This document shows positions 63,122-64,000 of a stretch of 64,000 nt of DNA, one piece after another (position 1 is the stretch's first letter; each line of letters opens with the position of its first letter). Made by a program: the position numbers and the translations under genes. This DNA comes from Paenibacillus chitinolyticus NBRC 15660 (GTDB lineage Bacteria > Bacillota > Bacilli > Paenibacillales > NBRC-103111): assembly GCF_000739915.1 (NCBI RefSeq), contig NZ_BBJT01000007.1, positions 1-64,000 of the forward strand, written 5' to 3'. Under the pieces are notes generated by a model that was not told the origin of the DNA, made no database searches, and was given only the letters and a program-made list of their open reading frames with translations.

Positions 63122-64000
63122 ATGGAGCCCTTAAAACGAACCGAACAAAAACCTTCACCCCCGGTCCGCTCTTCGGGAAATAAACGGAAACCAGCCGAAA
63201 AAAGTTGGCTCTCCTCGAATTGGCTGAAGGGCGGTATCCTGCTTCTCGTCTTTTTCATCTGGGCGGGCATCGTGGCCGCCGTTCATACGCACAAAGATTT
63301 GCCTCCGGGCCTGTCGTTCGAAGGAAAAGCCTACAGAGCGGAGAGCGTGGACTTTCTATATGATCTTTCTTATAAAAAAGACGGCGGCTATCATCAGGAA
63401 CAGATGATTTTCGACCGGGTTAACCAAGCTATCGCGGAAGCAAAAGAATTTATCGTGGTCGACATGTTCCTGTACAGCGGGTACTACGACAACGACCAGT
63501 CCTTCCCGCCTCTGAGCGGACAACTGACGGAAAGTCTCTTGGACGCCAAGCGTAGACATCCTGCCATGCCGATTACGGTCGTTTCCGACGAGGTGAACAC
63601 GACCTACGGCTCGCACCCGTCCCCGGAGCTTGAACGGCTCAAGGCGGCCGGTATCGGGGTCGTACTCACGGATACGGACCCGTTAAGAGACTCCGTCCCG
63701 TTGTACTCCGCCGTCTGGCGGATGGGGTTCCAGTGGTTCGGACAGTCGGGCAAGGGCTGGCTGCCCAATCCTCTCGCGGATTCAGCCCCCAAAGTGACGC
63801 TGCGCTCATATTTGAAGCTTTTCAATGTCAAAGCGAATCACCGCAAAGTCGTCGCCACCGAAAATACGGCGCTGGTGCTGTCCGCCAACCCGCATGACGC
63901 CAGCTTCAACAACTCGAATATCGGGTTTCAGATAACCGGCAGCAAGGACTTCATCTCCGAAGTCGTCGGAACGGAGCAGGCCGCTTCAGCTATGTCCGGC
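63122..64000 (+). CDS. Phospholipase D-like domain protein, cut by the window end
   Basis: 293 residues visible; the frame is open at the edge. A polar start, one helix (about 39-57), then an extracytoplasmic PLD-like domain with the first HKD-type motif at about residue 240 (NHRKVVATENTALVLSANPHD). That motif has His and Lys, but Glu stands where Asp is usual. ATG 63122 follows GGGGAG at seven bases; ATG 63116 is too close. Membrane phosphatidyltransferase (cardiolipin synthase-like) or phosphodiesterase; the second HKD lies outside. Confidence 0.8.
   Translation, partial: MEPLKRTEQKPSPPVRSSGNKRKPAEKSWLSSNWLKGGILLLVFFIWAGIVAAVHTHKDLPPGLSFEGKAYRAESVDFLYDLSYKKDGGYHQEQMIFDRVNQAIAEAKEFIVVDMFLYSGYYDNDQSFPPLSGQLTESLLDAKRRHPAMPITVVSDEVNTTYGSHPSPELERLKAAGIGVVLTDTDPLRDSVPLYSAVWRMGFQWFGQSGKGWLPNPLADSAPKVTLRSYLKLFNVKANHRKVVATENTALVLSANPHDASFNNSNIGFQITGSKDFISEVVGTEQAASAMSG

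Overview
The window looks like chromosome from a spore-forming, moderately GC-rich Bacillota of the Paenibacillaceae type. Three things point that way: SLH-domain surface proteins, a CotD-type His-rich spore coat protein, and many genes that match Bacillus subtilis families (YhcX, NupNOPQ, BmrCD, YtkL, GmuE). Ribosome-binding sites are strong AAAGGAGG types and TTG/GTG starts are frequent. No rRNA, tRNA, CRISPR array or intact insertion sequence was recognised.

Layout. 0.4-4 kb: a small acidic protein, then a minus-strand group (nitrilase-family amidohydrolase and two GNATs, which together look like a split YhcX), and a methyltransferase. 4.3-6 kb: a MerR regulator with an MFS exporter. 6.1-11.2 kb: a galKET Leloir operon with a CcpA-like site, divergent from an AraC-type regulator. 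11.3-15.5 kb: a plus-strand cluster of a divergent Lgt-like membrane protein, a radical SAM protein resembling the tetraether-lipid-synthase (Tes) family, and three membrane or exported proteins of unknown function. 15.6-20.4 kb: a nucleoside ABC importer (nupNOPQ). 20.6-28 kb: ilvA, an RND exporter, and an SLH protein with YcdB-like domains. 28-30.4 kb: UV-damage endonuclease, azoreductase, small proteins. 30.6-37.6 kb: bmrCD multidrug ABC transporter, preceded by a leader-peptide/terminator attenuator and followed by an unidentified structured RNA, then a cydAB quinol oxidase.

37.6-42.4 kb is an AT-rich island. It holds a BlaI/MecI-type repressor, a BlaR1-type metalloprotease receptor whose extracellular domain is also found in the neighbouring secreted protein, an ECF sigma factor and a decayed IS3 transposase. 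A 54-bp perfect palindromic operator controls the repressor-receptor pair.

42.5-64 kb: an Na+-symporter, a Fur-controlled iron-siderophore permease/ATPase set without a binding protein, a ROK fructokinase, an HtrA protease with extra C-terminal domains, a LysM/Pro-Gly/coiled-coil protein, a 1417-residue SLH surface protein, DUF72, CotD, DUF445 and YtkL proteins, a YeiH exporter divergent from a LysR regulator, and a phospholipase-D-like protein cut by the window end.

The two regions most likely to hold undescribed biology are the BlaR1/BlaI/secreted-protein/ECF island, where a peptidase receptor carries a non-penicillin-binding sensor domain duplicated in its neighbour, and the Lgt-like plus Tes-like radical SAM cluster, a candidate lipid- or lipoprotein-modification system.
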